NCBI RefSeq assembly: GCF_010731735.1 | Contig: NZ_AP022588.1 | Coordinates: 4,402,001-4,466,000 of the forward strand | Origin: Mycolicibacterium sediminis | GTDB taxonomy: Bacteria; Actinomycetota; Actinomycetes; Mycobacteriales; Mycobacteriaceae | Length of the DNA stretch: 64,000 nucleotides | Reading direction: 5' to 3' | Part shown: positions 15,541 through 23,145 of the stretch, piece after piece | Layout of the letters: every line of letters begins with the position of its first letter | How positions within the stretch are numbered: position 1 is the first letter of the stretch | Position numbers and translations under genes: made by a program | The notes under the pieces: generated by a model | The model's input: only the letters and a program-made list of their open reading frames with translations | Told to the model about the DNA's origin: nothing | Database searches by the model: none

Positions 15541-17563
15541 CGCGCTGCAGCGACCCGATCTGCACCAGATGGCCGGTGACGGCCTCGATCTCGGTGAGCA
15601 GCACCCGGGCGGACCCGTCGTCGACGCCGGCGAGTTCGGCCCGCACGCGACCCGCAGCGGCGACGAGTGTGGTGACGTCGAGCGTCCACGCGAGGCCGGC
15701 CGTCTGCGGATCACCACGCAGCGCCTCGACGTACTCGTCGACCGCACTGGCCAGCGCGGTCGACGTCTCGGCCGCGCGCCGGGCTGGGAGGTTCGCCTCG
15801 AGCGCCGCGCAGGACGCGGTGACGGCGTTGAGGCCGGCGCGGTAGGAACTCAGCCACCGGCGAAGCTGCCGATCGTCCATCAGACCGGTCGCCGCCGACG
15901 CCTCGAACGCCGCCCGGGCGCGCAGGGCCCTGTCCCACGCCGCCGCCATCTGCTCACCCGGCCGCTCGACGTCGTGCACGGACGCGCGCAGCACGGTTGC
16001 CGCGTAGTCGATCTCGGCCTTGAGCAGTTCTCCGGCGCGCTGCCGCAGTCGAACCGACGTCCGGTCGGGCAGGACGACGTGGGCGAGGATCGCGAGCACG
16101 CCGCCGATCAGTGCCGCGATCACCCGGTCGCCCATGGTCACCAGACCCGCGACGCCCGAGACATCGACGAGGAACACCAGGGCCGCCGAGAGCGCGGCCG
16201 TCACCATCACGTATCCGCGGCCGGCGACCGCGTACACCGCACCCAGCAGCAGCACGCCGCACAGTGCCGCGAACGGTCCGGCCGGATGCAGCACCAGGGT
16301 GATGAGGGTCGCCACCGCCACCCCCGCCGCGATGCCCGCGACGCGTCCCACGCACCGCGTGTAGGTGTGGGCCGTCTCGGGCCGCAGCACCATCACGATG
16401 GTCAACGGGATCCAGTAGCCCTGCGCGACGTCGGCCACCCGTGCGATGGCGACACCGCAGCCCGCGGCGACCGACAGCCGGATCGCGTGGCGCATCACCG
16501 GCGAATCGGCGTCCACTTGCCCACGGATCAGCGCGGCGGCCTGGGCCGCGGTGCCGACCAGGCCCGGCCGGCGGCGCTGCGCCAGTTCTGCGGTGTCCGG
16601 TGCGGCCTCGCCGTAGCGCAGCGCGGCCGCGTCCCGCAGTTGGGCGGACAGCCTGCGGATCAGGGGCGACTCGAGGTCCGACGCACCGGCCGCCACCGCG
16701 TCGAAGCGGCCCATCGCGTAGCCGGTGACCTTCGCGTTGGCCCGCGTCGGGCGAGCCACCGCATCGAGCACGTCGGCCGCCGCGGCCAGGATGGGGGACA
16801 GCCCGTGGTCGACGTTCGACCGGCCGGCGAGCGCGGCCAGCGTGACGCCGATCCGCTCCGGCAGCCGGTACCAGGCGCGGTAGGCGAGCGGGTGGCGGAC
16901 GGCCTGCTCGGGAGTGAAGGTGAAGACCTCGCGCAGGCGCCGCAGCGGTGCGGCGGCTATCTCGCCGCTCGGATCCTCGGCCAGGGCACGCGCGTCCGCG
17001 GCCAGCGACCGATAGGCGACCGTCAACGCCTGGCGTTGCACCTGCCACCGCCGGCGCGGCCACAGGGCGATCATCGCCGCCTGGGCCAGCCCGGCGAGGA
17101 CCGCCAGCGCCGCGGATCCCACCACGCCCGCCCAGGACGGCGGCGTCGGAGGCGCGATGACGAGCAGGACGCAGCCCGCGGCGGCGAGCAGGCCGGCGTT
17201 CCGTCCCGCCGCCCACGCCAGCCCGGCGAGGAAGCAGCCTATGGCGACCGCGACGACGAACACCGGCCAGTAGGCGGAGGTGGACGCACCGAGGAGGACG
17301 GCCGCACCCATCGCGACCGAGACCCCGACGACGATCGGGAAGCGACCGTGCGGACTGTCCTGCAGCGCTGCGGCGCCGGCGATCGCCGCCGCGCCTCCCG
17401 CGGCCAGTGCCGCCGAGGGACCGAGCAGATACAGGCCGAGTCCGGCGGCGACGAGGACGCCCAGCAGGCTCCGCACCACCGCGCCGACGTCCGGTGCGGC
17501 GGGCCGGACCGCCAGAGCCTTGAACACGCCCCTTTTGTACCCCGACCGCGCGCCGTCGCCCAT
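15518..17563 (-). CDS. FUSC-family inner membrane transporter (aromatic acid exporter-like)
   Basis: About 681 residues, with two sets of hydrophobic helices (about 20-165 and 350-480) each followed by a soluble helical region. This is the duplicated layout of fusaric-acid-resistance/FUSC proteins. The second module contains LSVAAGCGVAIARVADVAQGYWIPLTIV and VLRPETAHTYTRCVGRVAGI, matching the FUSC motif of a conserved W(I/V)xLT followed by RxxGTxxG-like residues. I chose ATG 17563; GTG 17527 with an AAAAGGGG upstream is an alternative. It could export aromatic or lipophilic acids. It is divergent from the EthD-like gene. Confidence 0.85.
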   Translation of the reverse strand: MGDGARSGYKRGVFKALAVRPAAPDVGAVVRSLLGVLVAAGLGLYLLGPSAALAAGGAAAIAGAAALQDSPHGRFPIVVGVSVAMGAAVLLGASTSAYWPVFVVAVAIGCFLAGLAWAAGRNAGLLAAAGCVLLVIAPPTPPSWAGVVGSAALAVLAGLAQAAMIALWPRRRWQVQRQALTVAYRSLAADARALAEDPSGEIAAAPLRRLREVFTFTPEQAVRHPLAYRAWYRLPERIGVTLAALAGRSNVDHGLSPILAAAADVLDAVARPTRANAKVTGYAMGRFDAVAAGASDLESPLIRRLSAQLRDAAALRYGEAAPDTAELAQRRRPGLVGTAAQAAALIRGQVDADSPVMRHAIRLSVAAGCGVAIARVADVAQGYWIPLTIVMVLRPETAHTYTRCVGRVAGIAAGVAVATLITLVLHPAGPFAALCGVLLLGAVYAVAGRGYVMVTAALSAALVFLVDVSGVAGLVTMGDRVIAALIGGVLAILAHVVLPDRTSVRLRQRAGELLKAEIDYAATVLRASVHDVERPGEQMAAAWDRALRARAAFEASAATGLMDDRQLRRWLSSYRAGLNAVTASCAALEANLPARRAAETSTALASAVDEYVEALRGDPQTAGLAWTLDVTTLVAAAGRVRAELAGVDDGSARVLLTEIEAVTGHLVQIGSLQRVSEPTSG

Positions 17564-17588
17564 CTTCTGAGGTGAGTAGGTTCGTGTC

Positions 17589-18299
17589 GTGGAGAAGGTG
17601 ATCGTGACGCTGCGCCGTTCGGAGGCCGACGAGGCATGGTGTGCGCGTCTTCGCGGCGAGGTCGCGGGGGAGCTGCTCGCGCTCGGCGTGCCGGGCCTCG
17701 CGGTCAACGTCCGCGACGGCGCGGTGCGGGATTCGCTGATGACCCTGACGACGCTCGACCCGCCCGTGGTGGCCCTGGTGACGCTGTGGACGCAGCAGTA
17801 CTACGGCGACCAGACCGCCGCGGCGCTCGACCTCCTCGGCCGCGAGGCCGACTCGCCGGCCGCGTATCTGGTCACCGAGTCGGTCCCGCTGCCACCTCCG
17901 GACGTGCTCGGCGAGCGCACCGCGGGCTTCGCCAACGTCGCCCTGCTACGGCGGCCGGTGTCGCTCGACGTCGAGACCTGGTTGGCGCGTTGGCATGTGG
18001 ACCACACCCCGGTCGCCCTCGCCACGCAGTCGACGTTCGGGTACACCCAGAACACCGTGGTGCGGGCGCTGACGCCGGACGCCCCCGTCGTCTCCGCCAT
18101 CGTCGAGGAGAACTTCCCGATCGAGGCCACCGGCGATCTGCACGCCTTCTTCGGTGCCGCCGACGACGCCGACCTGAGCGACCGGATGACCCGCATGATC
18201 GCCAGCACCACGGCCTTCGGCGCCAACGAGAACGTCGACACGGTGCCCACCAGCCGCTACCTCCTCCGCACCCCCTTCTCCCAGGAGCGATCCCCGTGA
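17589..18299 (+). CDS. EthD-domain-like protein
   Basis: 236 residues, GTG start. The middle and C-terminal parts carry dimeric alpha/beta-barrel features: DVETWLARWHVDHTPVALA resembles the EthD Wx3Hx3H signature, followed by GYTQNTVVRAL and the NEN/PTSRYLLRTPF tail. EthD-like proteins are small accessory factors of unknown chemistry that accompany ring-degrading oxygenases. Its TGA overlaps the GTG of the next gene (GTGA). Confidence 0.7.
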   Translation: MEKVIVTLRRSEADEAWCARLRGEVAGELLALGVPGLAVNVRDGAVRDSLMTLTTLDPPVVALVTLWTQQYYGDQTAAALDLLGREADSPAAYLVTESVPLPPPDVLGERTAGFANVALLRRPVSLDVETWLARWHVDHTPVALATQSTFGYTQNTVVRALTPDAPVVSAIVEENFPIEATGDLHAFFGAADDADLSDRMTRMIASTTAFGANENVDTVPTSRYLLRTPFSQERSP

Positions 18300-18736
18300 C
18301 GACACTTCAGGACGCCTACGCGCTGGCCGCCGCAGACAGCGGACTCGCCGTGGTCGCGACGCTTCGGGGCGACCAGACGATCCAGTCGTCGCTGATCAAC
18401 GCCGGGGTCATCCCGCATCCCGTGTCGGGCGCCGAGGTGCTCGCCTACGTCACCTACGGGCGGGTCAAGCTGACGAACCTGCGGGCGCGTCCGCAGACCG
18501 CCGTGACCTTCCGCAGCGGCTGGCGGTTCGCCACCGTCGAGGGCACGGCCGAACTCGTCGGACCCGACGATCCGCAGCCCTGGCTCACCGACCCCGATGC
18601 GCTGCGGTTGCTGCTGCGCGAGGTGTTCCGTGCCGCGGGCGGCACGCACGACGACTGGGACGCCTACGACGCGACGATGGCCGAGCAGCGCCGCACCGTC
18701 GTGCTCGTCGCCCCCACGCGCATCTACGGCACGTGA
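18296..18736 (+). CDS. Pyridoxamine-phosphate-oxidase-like flavin/F420-binding protein
   Basis: 146 residues from GTG 18296, preceded by AGGAG. The split-barrel fold is indicated by LAVVATLRGDQTIQSSLINAG at the N-terminus, AYVTYGRVKLTNLRARPQTAV in the middle and RFATVEGTAELVGPDD. These match the mycobacterial FDOR/PNPOx-like family that uses F420 or a flavin. It is translationally coupled to the EthD-like gene. The physiological substrate is unknown. Confidence 0.85.
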   Translation: MTTLQDAYALAAADSGLAVVATLRGDQTIQSSLINAGVIPHPVSGAEVLAYVTYGRVKLTNLRARPQTAVTFRSGWRFATVEGTAELVGPDDPQPWLTDPDALRLLLREVFRAAGGTHDDWDAYDATMAEQRRTVVLVAPTRIYGT

Positions 18737-18774
18737 ACCCACGACCCGGGGCGTTCGTGACCTAATGTCGTGGC

Positions 18775-19533
18775 GTGCTCGTAGCGATCGACGACGCCGA
18801 CGGCGTACGCACCCTCACCCTGAACCGCCCGGAAGCGCTCAACGCGTTCAACGAGGCCCTCTACGACGCCACGACCGTGGCGCTGCTCGAGGCGGACGCC
18901 GACCCGTCGGTGGCGGTCGTCGTGCTCACGGGCACCGGCCGCGCGTTCTCGGCGGGCAACGACCTCGTCGAGATGCAGGCCCGCATCACCGATCCGGACT
19001 TCGCGTCGGGCGAGCACGGCTTCCCCGGGATGATCGAGGCGCTCACGGCGCTGCGCAAGCCGCTGATCCTCGCGGTCAACGGCCTCGGCGTCGGCATCGG
19101 CGCGACGATCCTCGGCTATGCCGACCTCGTCTTCATGTCCTCGACCGCCCGGTTGAAGTGCCCGTTCACCAGCCTCGGGGTGGCACCGGAGGCTGCGTCG
19201 TCCTACCTGCTGCCCCGTCTCATCGGTCGCCAGAACGCGGCGTGGATGCTGCTGTCGTCGGAGTGGGTGGGGGCCGAGGAGGCGCTGCGCATGGGCCTGG
19301 CGTGGAAGGTATGCGAACCCGACGATCTTCTGGCTGAGGCCGATCGACACGCGAAAGTGCTTGCGTCGCGGTCGATTCCGAGCCTGATGGCGGTCAAGCA
19401 GACGATCGTGGACCCGACGCGGGACGAGATCGCCGCTGCGGCGAAACGGGAGTATGCGCAGTTCGAGGTGCTTCTCGGCGGGATCGCCAACGCCGAGGCG
19501 CTCGCGGAGTTCGCCGACCGGAAGTCGGACTGA
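18775..19533 (+). CDS. Enoyl-CoA hydratase/isomerase (crotonase) family protein
   Basis: 252 residues, GTG start. Crotonase landmarks: LNRPEALNAFNEALYD at the N-terminus, the oxyanion-hole segment GRAFSAGNDLVEM (about 59-71) and VNGLGVGIGATILGYADL (about 101-118) for CoA binding. In the catalytic stretch RLKCPFTSLGVAPEAASSYL the first catalytic Glu of classical hydratases is replaced by Phe, while a Glu is kept in APEAAS. It may therefore be an isomerase or a different crotonase rather than a standard hydratase. It stands alone behind the PNPOx-like gene. Confidence 0.85.
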   Translation: MLVAIDDADGVRTLTLNRPEALNAFNEALYDATTVALLEADADPSVAVVVLTGTGRAFSAGNDLVEMQARITDPDFASGEHGFPGMIEALTALRKPLILAVNGLGVGIGATILGYADLVFMSSTARLKCPFTSLGVAPEAASSYLLPRLIGRQNAAWMLLSSEWVGAEEALRMGLAWKVCEPDDLLAEADRHAKVLASRSIPSLMAVKQTIVDPTRDEIAAAAKREYAQFEVLLGGIANAEALAEFADRKSD

Positions 19534-19534
19534 G

Positions 19535-19726
19535 TCAGCTCGCGGCGTGCATCGGGCACTTCTGGGTCGCCGACGCGGCGATGATGGCGCGCACGGTCCG
19601 CCGGCAGCGCCCGCAGTCCGAGCCCGCGCCGCAGGCGTCGGCGATCTGACGCGACGTCGACGCACCCGACGCCACCAGATCGGTGACCACCTGGCTGGTC
19701 ACACCGGTGCACAGGCAGACGAACAT
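19535..19726 (-). CDS. bfd: Bacterioferritin-associated ferredoxin
   Basis: 63 residues from ATG 19726. The four Cys of the Bfd [2Fe-2S] fold are present in CLC near the N-terminus and in ACGAGSDCGRC. Bfd docks on bacterioferritin and donates electrons to release stored iron. It is divergent from bfr across 438 bp that hold IdeR-like boxes, a context that supports the assignment. A paralogue with nearly the same core sits at 49918. Confidence 0.93.
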   Translation of the reverse strand: MFVCLCTGVTSQVVTDLVASGASTSRQIADACGAGSDCGRCRRTVRAIIAASATQKCPMHAAS

Positions 19727-19936
19727 CAGTGCATCCGCTCGTCGGAAATGGCGCATTGCGATGCGATGCAATGGCGCCGCGACGCGTGCCGGTCCGCCAT
19801 TCCGGACGTCGTAGACGGCGCGACCACGTGGAATTGCCGGGACCGAATGGAGACGACGGGAATTCCGCTTTCGGTCACCGTCACCGCCTCGGGTCGGGCG
19901 CGCATGCCGCCGGACGGCGACACCGCGGTCGTGAAG

Positions 19937-19955
19937 TTAGCCCAGTCTAACCTTA
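19937..19955. promoter_or_regulatory. IdeR-like iron box 1
   Basis: TTAGCCCAGTCTAACCTTA agrees with the IdeR consensus TTAGGTTAGSCTAACCTAA at 14 of 19 positions, including the whole CTAACCT half. It lies about 210 bp upstream of bfr; IdeR is known to activate bacterioferritin genes from distal tandem boxes in mycobacteria. Confidence 0.6.
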
Positions 19956-20000
19956 CTAAGGGTAGCCAGTCCAGAGGGTCACACGCCGATGGCCCGATTC

Positions 20001-20019
20001 CTAGGTTTGCCTAACCAAC
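20001..20019. promoter_or_regulatory. IdeR-like iron box 2
   Basis: CTAGGTTTGCCTAACCAAC agrees with the IdeR consensus at 15 of 19 positions, with an intact TAGGTT half and GCCTAACC half. It is spaced about 64 bp (six helical turns) from box 1, on the bfr side. Confidence 0.65.
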
Positions 20020-20164
20020 GCTGCACGTAAAACGGTGAAAATGCCCCGCGATCCGCGCTGTCGCGGGCACGCGGGTGCACTAGATTGGGGGCGTCAGACA
20101 GCCTCTGACGTACCGACGATCTCGGCGTCGGAGCCCAGTCCGGCTCGCGCCCAAGGAGCGATTC

Positions 20165-20665
20165 ATGCAAGGCGATCCCGAAGTCCTGAAGCTACTCAAC
20201 GAGCAATTGACGAGTGAACTCACGGCGATCAACCAGTATTTCCTCCATTCGAAGATGCAGGAGAATTGGGGATTCACCGAATTGGCGAGTCACACGCGCG
20301 ATGAATCGTTCGAGGAAATGCGTCACGCGGAGGCCGTCACCGACCGCATCCTGCTTCTCGACGGGCTGCCGAACTACCAGAGGCTGTTCTCGCTGCGGGT
20401 GGGCCAGACGCTGCGCGAGCAGTTCGAGTCCGATCTCGCCATCGAATACGAGGTCGTGGAGCGGCTGCGGCCGGGTGTGACGATGTGCCGCGCCAAGGAG
20501 GATCAGACCAGCGCGAAGCTGCTGGAGACGATCCTGGCCGACGAGGAGCTGCACATCGACTACCTCGAGACCCAGCTGCAGCTCATGGACAAGCTCGGTG
20601 ACCAGCTGTACGCGGCGCAGTGCGTCTCGCGCCCCCCGGGCAGCAACAGCGAGGGCGGCGCGTAG
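20165..20665 (+). CDS. bfr: Bacterioferritin
   Basis: 166 residues. The ferroxidase ligands are all visible in the expected positions (E18, E51, H54, then E94, E127, H130 by alignment), and the haem-ligating Met is M52 in FEEMRHAE. The protein forms the 24-subunit iron-storage shell. The C-terminal tail (RPPGSNSEGGA) is short and disordered. Two IdeR-like boxes lie upstream, consistent with iron-dependent activation, and a strong hairpin terminator follows. Confidence 0.97.
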   Translation: MQGDPEVLKLLNEQLTSELTAINQYFLHSKMQENWGFTELASHTRDESFEEMRHAEAVTDRILLLDGLPNYQRLFSLRVGQTLREQFESDLAIEYEVVERLRPGVTMCRAKEDQTSAKLLETILADEELHIDYLETQLQLMDKLGDQLYAAQCVSRPPGSNSEGGA

Positions 20666-20687
20666 GCCCCTCGCTTCGCCTCCTGAC

Positions 20688-20719
20688 GTCTCGGTGCGCT
20701 CACTCGAGCGCACCGAGAC
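20688..20719 (+). terminator. Hairpin terminator after bfr
   Basis: A perfect 14-bp stem (GTCTCGGTGCGCTC / GAGCGCACCGAGAC) closes a 4-nt loop (20702-20705), 22 bp after the bfr stop. There is no T-run, as usual for mycobacterial hairpin terminators. Confidence 0.8.
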
Positions 20720-20760
20720 CTAGGACGCGACCGCGGCAGGTCGGCGTGCCCACCGAGAAC

Positions 20761-20774
20761 TAGAACGTGTTCCA
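20761..20774. promoter_or_regulatory. KstR-type operator upstream of the AhpD-like gene
   Basis: TAGAACGTGTTCCA fits TNNAACNNGTTNNA and differs from the perfect palindrome at 14901 by one base. It is 30 bp before the ATG. Confidence 0.72.
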
Positions 20775-20804
20775 CTTTCGCGGCGGCGGGCGTACCATCC
20801 GAGC

Positions 20805-21287
20805 ATGAGCCGGATTGGATCCTTCGCCGCCGACGATGCCGCCGCCTGGATCGTCAAGTCACCCGACATCGGTACCGCGATGGCCGGTTTCACCCACGCG
20901 GTCTACACCAAGAGCCGCTTGCCGATGCGGGTCCGCGAACTGGCGCGCATGGTGATCGCCCTGGACAACGAGTGCGTCGTCTGCCAGAACACTCGCGATT
21001 CCGAAGGCGCCGCGGCCGGCGTCGACGAGGACCTCTACGACCACGCTGCCGAGTGGCGGACCTGGCCCGGCTACGACGAGCAGGAGCGCATCGCCGCGGA
21101 GTTCGCCGAGCGCTTCGCCGCCGACCACACCGCGCTGCGCGACGACGAGGACTTCTGGGACCGCTGCAGCCGGCAGTTCAGCGACGAACTGCTGACCGAC
21201 CTCGCCCTGTCGTGTGCCATGTGGATCGGCATGGGCCGGATGCTGCGCACCCTCGACATCGGACAAGCCTGCAAGATCACGCTGTAA
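20805..21287 (+). CDS. Carboxymuconolactone decarboxylase/AhpD-like protein with a KstR box
   Basis: 160 residues. The AhpD-like active-site motif is present as a redox Cys pair in ECVVCQNTR (C63 and C66 approximately) within the conserved LPMRVRELARMVIALDNEC helix. The all-helical fold and length fit the family. AhpD-type members act as thiol peroxidase partners; others are lactone decarboxylases. The upstream KstR-type box suggests a role during sterol use, perhaps protection against the redox stress of P450 chemistry (inference). Confidence 0.82.
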   Translation: MSRIGSFAADDAAAWIVKSPDIGTAMAGFTHAVYTKSRLPMRVRELARMVIALDNECVVCQNTRDSEGAAAGVDEDLYDHAAEWRTWPGYDEQERIAAEFAERFAADHTALRDDEDFWDRCSRQFSDELLTDLALSCAMWIGMGRMLRTLDIGQACKITL

Positions 21288-21316
21288 CCGACCACCGCAA
21301 CCGGCACAATGGCCGG

Positions 21317-22654
21317 ATGTCAGCCAATCGCGTCTCCGACCTCGCGGCCCACGACGTCTCGACGATCCTCGGCACGGTGGTCAGCCCTGCGGGCCTGATC
21401 CACGCGAAGACCGTTCCCGTGCAGCGCATCGACGCGTTCTCAGACCCCGGCCTGGGTGCGAGCCCGGTCTGGCACGTCTTCGCGGTCGACCAGAGCGGCA
21501 TCGTGTTCGGCCCCGACACCGGCGTGGTGGGGGACCGCAGGATCCGCATCGACCTCGACGAGCTGCACGTGCTCGGCGACGGCCTGGCCTGGGCGCCCGG
21601 CTCGTTCTTCGACCAGTCCGGCGCGCCCGATCCGTACTGCACGCGCGGCGTCCTGCGGCGCATCGAAGAGCGTTTGGCGACAGCAGGATTCACCGCGCTC
21701 GTCGGCCACGAGATGGAGTTCGTCCTCGTCGCACCCGACGGCAGCCGGCTGCCGTCGCACCTGTGGGCGCAGTACGGCCTGGCCGGTGTCCTCGAGTTCG
21801 AGGGCTTCGTGCGCGACGTCACCGAGGCGGCGGCATCGGCCGGAGTGCTCATCGAGCAGCTGCATCCGGAGTACGGCGCCAACCAGTTCGAGATGTCGCT
21901 GGCGCCGCGTACGCCGGTCGCCGCGGCCGACGCCCTGGTACTGGCCAAGATCGTCGTCGCACGGGTCGCCCGCGCGCACGGCGTCCGCGTCAGCCTGTCG
22001 CCGGTTCCGTTCGCCGGTTCCGTCGGTTCCGGTGCGCATCAGCACTTCTCGCTCCGGCGGGGAAAGGAGCCGGTGTTCTCGGGCGGCACCGGCGCCAGCG
22101 GGATGACGCCGGAGGGTGAGTCCGCCGTCGCGGGCCTCCTCGACGGACTTCCCGCCGCGCAGGGCGTACTCAGCGGCTCGATCCTGTCGGGCCAGCGCAT
22201 CCAGCCGGGTCACTGGTCCGGCGCGACGCTGTGCTGGGGGACCGAGAACCGCGAGGCAGCCATCCGGTTCCTGACCGGCGGCCCGGGCAACCCACACGGC
22301 GCCAACGTCGAGGTCAAGATCGTCGACCCGTCGGCGAATCCGTACCTCGCCTCCGCCGCCATCCTCGGGCTCGCTCTCGACGGCATCGAACGCGCGCTGC
22401 CCATCCCGGCGGAGGTCGACGTCGACCCCGCCGACCTGACCGACGAACAGCGCGAGACGGCCGGGGTCAGGGAACTGCCCTCGTCGCAGCCGGAGATCCT
22501 CGACGCGCTCGCGGCGTCCGCGACCCTGCGCACCATCCTCGGCAGCCCGGCCGTCGACGCGACCGTGGCGGTGCGGCGGTACGAGTTCGAGACCTACGGC
22601 GAGTCGACGCCCGACGAGCTGGCGGACAGGTTCCGGATGGCCTGGAGCGTCTAG
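21317..22654 (+). CDS. Glutamine-synthetase-like ligase (gamma-glutamyl-amine type)
   Basis: 445 residues. Catalytic GS segments are present: GHEMEFVLV with the metal Glu pair, EYGANQFEMSL, GSGAHQHFSL with the metal His, the ATP/Glu-binding TLCWGTENREAAIR, and VEVKIVDPSANPYLA near the C-terminus. The N-terminal beta-grasp domain is divergent and the length is close to that of PuuA/FluG-type ligases rather than GlnA1. It probably joins glutamate to an amine other than ammonia. It follows the AhpD-like gene by 29 bp on the same strand, so it may share the KstR-type promoter. Confidence 0.85.
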   Translation: MSANRVSDLAAHDVSTILGTVVSPAGLIHAKTVPVQRIDAFSDPGLGASPVWHVFAVDQSGIVFGPDTGVVGDRRIRIDLDELHVLGDGLAWAPGSFFDQSGAPDPYCTRGVLRRIEERLATAGFTALVGHEMEFVLVAPDGSRLPSHLWAQYGLAGVLEFEGFVRDVTEAAASAGVLIEQLHPEYGANQFEMSLAPRTPVAAADALVLAKIVVARVARAHGVRVSLSPVPFAGSVGSGAHQHFSLRRGKEPVFSGGTGASGMTPEGESAVAGLLDGLPAAQGVLSGSILSGQRIQPGHWSGATLCWGTENREAAIRFLTGGPGNPHGANVEVKIVDPSANPYLASAAILGLALDGIERALPIPAEVDVDPADLTDEQRETAGVRELPSSQPEILDALAASATLRTILGSPAVDATVAVRRYEFETYGESTPDELADRFRMAWSV

Positions 22655-22686
22655 GGATTCACCCGGCACCCCGCGGGTCGGCGCAG

Positions 22687-23145
22687 TCAGACCTCGCCGG
22701 TGGCGTCGTAGACCCAGGACATGTCGGCGGTGGCGAAGTCCTCGAGCCAGCTGGGCGGTGCGTGGTTGGCCAGCGCGCTCATGTCCCAGTAGTCCTTCCA
22801 GAGGGACACCTTGCCGTCGACGACGCGGTGTACCGAGACGAACTTCAGCACCGCCGATTCACCGGTGGCCCAATGCCATTCCTCGTGGTGCTCGTACATC
22901 GCGTTGCTGCCGTCGTCGACCATCAGGCCGCTGAAGTTCTCGTAGGACGCCAACGGTTCCAGCCCGATCTTCAGCCGCTTGACGATGTCGTCGGGACCCT
23001 TGGCGGCCGCGGCGGGACCCACCGGGACGTCGAGGTAGATGCAGTCGTCGGACAGATGGGCCTTGACGCCGTCCCAGTCGCGGGCAGAAAGCGCCTGCCA
23101 GAGCCCGAGCACCACGTCTTGAACGGTCATGGTGTCAGCCGACAC
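22687..23145 (-). CDS. SnoaL/limonene-epoxide-hydrolase-like protein
   Basis: 152 residues from GTG 23145; ATG 23130 is an alternative, but the former has a better-placed AGAAGGA. The NTF2-like fold is recognised by LWQALSARDWDGVKAHLSDDCIYLDVP and the C-terminal VHRVVDGKVSLWKDYWDMSAL, which is typical of SnoaL/LEH proteins. Such proteins are hydrolases, cyclases or isomerases of epoxides and polyketides. It is the last gene of the SDR-amidohydrolase-SnoaL operon (11-bp overlap with the preceding gene). Confidence 0.82.
   Translation of the reverse strand: MSADTMTVQDVVLGLWQALSARDWDGVKAHLSDDCIYLDVPVGPAAAAKGPDDIVKRLKIGLEPLASYENFSGLMVDDGSNAMYEHHEEWHWATGESAVLKFVSVHRVVDGKVSLWKDYWDMSALANHAPPSWLEDFATADMSWVYDATGEV

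Larger units (their letters stand above)
19727..20164. other. bfd-bfr intergenic region
   Basis: 438 bp without a supported gene. The half nearest bfr is AT-richer than its surroundings and carries two IdeR-like boxes (19937-19955 and 20001-20019). The half nearest bfd shows several short open frames with no family resemblance. Confidence 0.7.
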
